15,255 nucleotides of DNA from Lachnospiraceae bacterium UBA1066 (GTDB lineage: Bacteria > Bacillota > Clostridia > Lachnospirales > Lachnospiraceae): positions 1-15,255 of the forward strand of contig DCDB01000088.1 in assembly GCA_002316215.1 (NCBI GenBank). The letters run 5' to 3'. The translations under genes were made by a program, and so were the position numbers. A model generated the notes under the pieces. The model ran no database searches. It was not told where the DNA came from and worked only from the letters and a program-made list of their open reading frames with translations. Positions 13,731 to 15,255 of this stretch are shown piece by piece (the stretch's first letter is position 1; each line of letters opens with the position of its first letter).

Positions 13731-14762
13731 ATGAAAAAACTCCTCAATACCCTTTATATTTCTAACCCGGATCGTTATCTTTCTCTGGATGGAGAAAATA
13801 TAGTTGTTTCAGAAGATAAAACAGAAATAGGGCGCGTGCCGTTGCACAATCTGGAAGCAATTGTCTCACAAGGGTATGCGGGAGTAAGTCCGGCGCTTAT
13901 GGGAGCATGTGCGGAAAGGAATATTTCGCTGTGCTTTATGAGTATGAGCGGCAGATTTCTTGCACGTGTAACCGGATGTGAACACGGGAACATCCTTCTT
14001 AGAAAAGCGCAGTATCGCTGTGCAGATGACCCTGAAATAAGTCTTAGGTATGCAAAGAATTTTATAATCGGGAAACTTTTTAATTCCAGATGGATAATTG
14101 AACGGGCGACAAGAGATTATCCGCTTAGGGTAGATTGTGAAAAGTTGAAAAGAGTGTCCGGTGAAATACAGAATGCGATGATTTCCGCGCGAAATATCAA
14201 TGATATAGACATTTTACGTGGCATTGAAGGAGAGGCAGCCAGCCTTTATTTTTCGGTTTTCGACGAGTTGATATTGCAGCAAAAAGATGACTTTCATTTT
14301 TCAATAAGGAATAAAAGGCCGCCACTGGATAACGTAAATGCAATGCTCTCTTTTGCCTATACTTTACTGGCGTCGATGTGCGCATCGGCATTGGAATGTG
14401 TTGGTTTGGATCCTTATGAAGGTTTTATGCACACTGAACGTCCCGGCAGAAAATCATTGGCTCTTGATTTAATGGAAGAATTGCGCAGTATTCTGGCAGA
14501 TCGTTTTGTACTTTCGATGATTAATAAGAAAATGGTTGTAAAGAAAGATTTTATTACTAAAGAAGATGGGGCAGTACTGTTGACTGATGATGCACGGGTC
14601 AATTTCATTAAGGAATGGCAGGAGAAAAAGCAGGAGACAATGACACACCCATTTCTTGGAGAAAAGGTAGAGTGGGGAATGGTACCTTACGTTCAGGCAC
14701 TTTTGCTGGCACGCTGTTTGAGGGGAGACCTTGAGACATATCCTCCTCTTATGTGGAAGTAG
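13731..14762 (+). CDS. cas1: Cas1 integrase, type I-C
   Basis: Cas1 with Cas2 inserts new spacers next to the leader. The 343-residue length is the common size for type I-C Cas1. The N-terminal beta domain begins MKKLLNTLYISNPDRYLSLD. Metal-binding residues of the C-terminal domain are present: E166 (LRGIEGEAA), H234 (FMHTERPGRKSL) and D246 with E249 (LALDLMEELR). ATG 13731 is preferred over the in-frame ATG at 13689, which lies inside cas4, because AAGGAG (13718-13723) precedes it at 7 nt. It ends in PPLMWK; the cas2 ribosome site starts in its stop region. Confidence 0.98.
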   Translation: MKKLLNTLYISNPDRYLSLDGENIVVSEDKTEIGRVPLHNLEAIVSQGYAGVSPALMGACAERNISLCFMSMSGRFLARVTGCEHGNILLRKAQYRCADDPEISLRYAKNFIIGKLFNSRWIIERATRDYPLRVDCEKLKRVSGEIQNAMISARNINDIDILRGIEGEAASLYFSVFDELILQQKDDFHFSIRNKRPPLDNVNAMLSFAYTLLASMCASALECVGLDPYEGFMHTERPGRKSLALDLMEELRSILADRFVLSMINKKMVVKKDFITKEDGAVLLTDDARVNFIKEWQEKKQETMTHPFLGEKVEWGMVPYVQALLLARCLRGDLETYPPLMWK

Positions 14763-14774
14763 GTGAGAAATTTG

Positions 14775-15062
14775 ATGGTACTGATTACTTACGATGTTAA
14801 TACGGTTTCAAATGAAGGGAAAAAACGTTTGCGCCAGGTAGCGAAGGAATGTGTGAATTACGGACATCGGGTACAAAATTCAGTTTTTGAATGTGAAATG
14901 GACTGGGCGAAATGTCGGCAGGTAAAAGAAATCTTAACTGAACTGATCAATCCCCAAGAAGACAGTTTAAGATTTTATTATTTGGGAGAAAAGACGAAAG
15001 CAAAAGTTGACCATATTGGTATAAAACCAAGCTTTGATTTGAAAGGTACACTTATCATGTAA
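14775..15062 (+). CDS. cas2: Cas2, type I-C
   Basis: Small ferredoxin-like protein that bridges two Cas1 dimers in the integration complex. From ATG 14775 it is 95 residues: MVLITYDV with conserved D7, then a KRLRQVAKECVNYGHRVQNS block, VFECEMD, and RFYYLGEKTKAKVDHIGIKP near the end, all standard for type I-C. An in-frame GTG at 14763, directly after the cas1 stop, would add four residues; AGGTGAG at 14761-14767 makes the ATG the better start. It is the last gene of the operon and the CRISPR leader follows. Confidence 0.97.
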   Translation: MVLITYDVNTVSNEGKKRLRQVAKECVNYGHRVQNSVFECEMDWAKCRQVKEILTELINPQEDSLRFYYLGEKTKAKVDHIGIKPSFDLKGTLIM

Positions 15063-15237
15063 TTTCAGGTGCGAATATAAAGTGCACATACTTGCGCTAT
15101 AGGATTCGCACCGAATATATTTATAGTTTTAAGCAGAAATATTCAAAAAAAATCATAAGACAACAGTATATCTAAAAATTGTATACATACTACATATAAA
15201 TAAACACGACTACGATGAAATGTTGGATATTTTTGCT
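15063..15237 (+). promoter_or_regulatory. CRISPR leader
   Basis: The 175-bp AT-rich, non-coding stretch between cas2 and the first repeat is where the array promoter and integration signals are expected. TATAAA at 15195-15200 could be a -10 but has no clear -35. The inverted repeat at 15068-15112 is its most prominent structure. Confidence 0.75.
15068..15112. repeat. Inverted repeat after cas2 (GGTGCGAAT / ATTCGCACC)
   Basis: A perfect 9-bp inverted repeat, GGTGCGAAT (15068-15076) and ATTCGCACC (15104-15112), with a 27-nt loop holding the palindrome GTGCAC (15082-15087). There is no T-tract directly after it, so it is not an ordinary terminator. I believe similar GTGCGAA...TTCGCAC elements follow cas2 in other type I-C loci, but this is unverified recollection. 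Confidence 0.8.
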
Positions 15238-15255
15238 GTCGCATTCCCTGCGGAA
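15238..15255 (+). CRISPR. Start of the type I-C CRISPR array (first repeat, truncated by window end)
   Basis: The last 18 nt, GTCGCATTCCCTGCGGAA, match the 5' half of type I-C repeats, whose usual form continues with the stem partner and GTGGATTGAAAY. The stem half GCATTCC would pair with the GGAATGC that is just starting. Location after cas2 and leader fits. Spacers are outside the window. Confidence 0.85.

Noticed and set aside
15068..15112. The inverted repeat after cas2 as a Rho-independent terminator.
   Set aside because: Large 27-nt loop and no T-tract directly after the right arm.

Overview
The window is bacterial chromosome, most likely from an anaerobic Clostridia-type Bacillota. 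The reasons are AGGAGG-type ribosome binding sites, sigma-A-like promoters, a ThiT thiamine transporter under a TPP riboswitch, an Rpn-family nuclease tail with GKTE/GKAE repeats, and a WYL regulator. Species cannot be read from the sequence. The thiT/MATE part looks clearly GC-richer than the CRISPR part, which suggests the latter was acquired separately.

Layout. 3-446: C-terminal part of an Rpn/PD-(D/E)XK nuclease-transposase-like protein, closed by a bidirectional terminator. 642-1430 (-): thiT with TPP riboswitch and promoter. 1434-2892: MATE efflux pump. 3074-3655: RelB/DinJ antitoxin with an operator-like promoter, a truncated RelE/ParE toxin and a terminator. 3656-3986: no recognisable gene. 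4001-4993: WYL-domain regulator. 5017-5485: a dense regulatory island. 5472-6650: membrane-anchored extracellular repeat protein. 6826-15062: complete type I-C CRISPR-Cas operon in the order cas3, cas5c, cas8c (with internal cas11c), cas7c, cas4, cas1, cas2. 15063-15237: leader. 15238-15255: first 18 nt of the first CRISPR repeat, cut by the window end.

Most interesting region. On the minus strand between the WYL gene and the membrane protein gene lies what reads as a CRISPR-resembling guide RNA gene (CreA-like). It has a good promoter (5321-5349) whose predicted start is the first base of a degenerate repeat (5290-5314). A second degenerate repeat (5243-5267) follows, whose last 12 nt, GTGGATTGAAAT, equal the canonical 3' end of type I-C repeats (the crRNA 5' handle). 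Next come a 33-nt pseudo-spacer (5210-5242) and a terminator hairpin. The pseudo-spacer matches 15 of its first 17 nt to a site next to an exact type I-C TTC PAM, and that site covers the -10 box and start region of the promoter of the 392-aa membrane protein (5379-5407). The first mismatch is at position 6, a position that is flipped out and unread in type I guides. This is the architecture of the CreTA modules, in which Cascade uses a partly matching guide to repress a neighbouring promoter. Here it would tie the type I-C effector to expression of a membrane protein and/or a 21-codon AUA-containing mini-ORF at 5420.

A second layer of control is suggested by an exact 18-bp element (TATCC-N8-GGATA) present once just after the WYL gene and once in the cas3 promoter region, a candidate operator for the WYL protein. 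Together the pieces form a type I-C locus with a likely dedicated transcription factor, a Cascade-dependent repressor RNA and a Cascade-repressed cargo gene. All functional statements about the CreA-like unit are inference from sequence.
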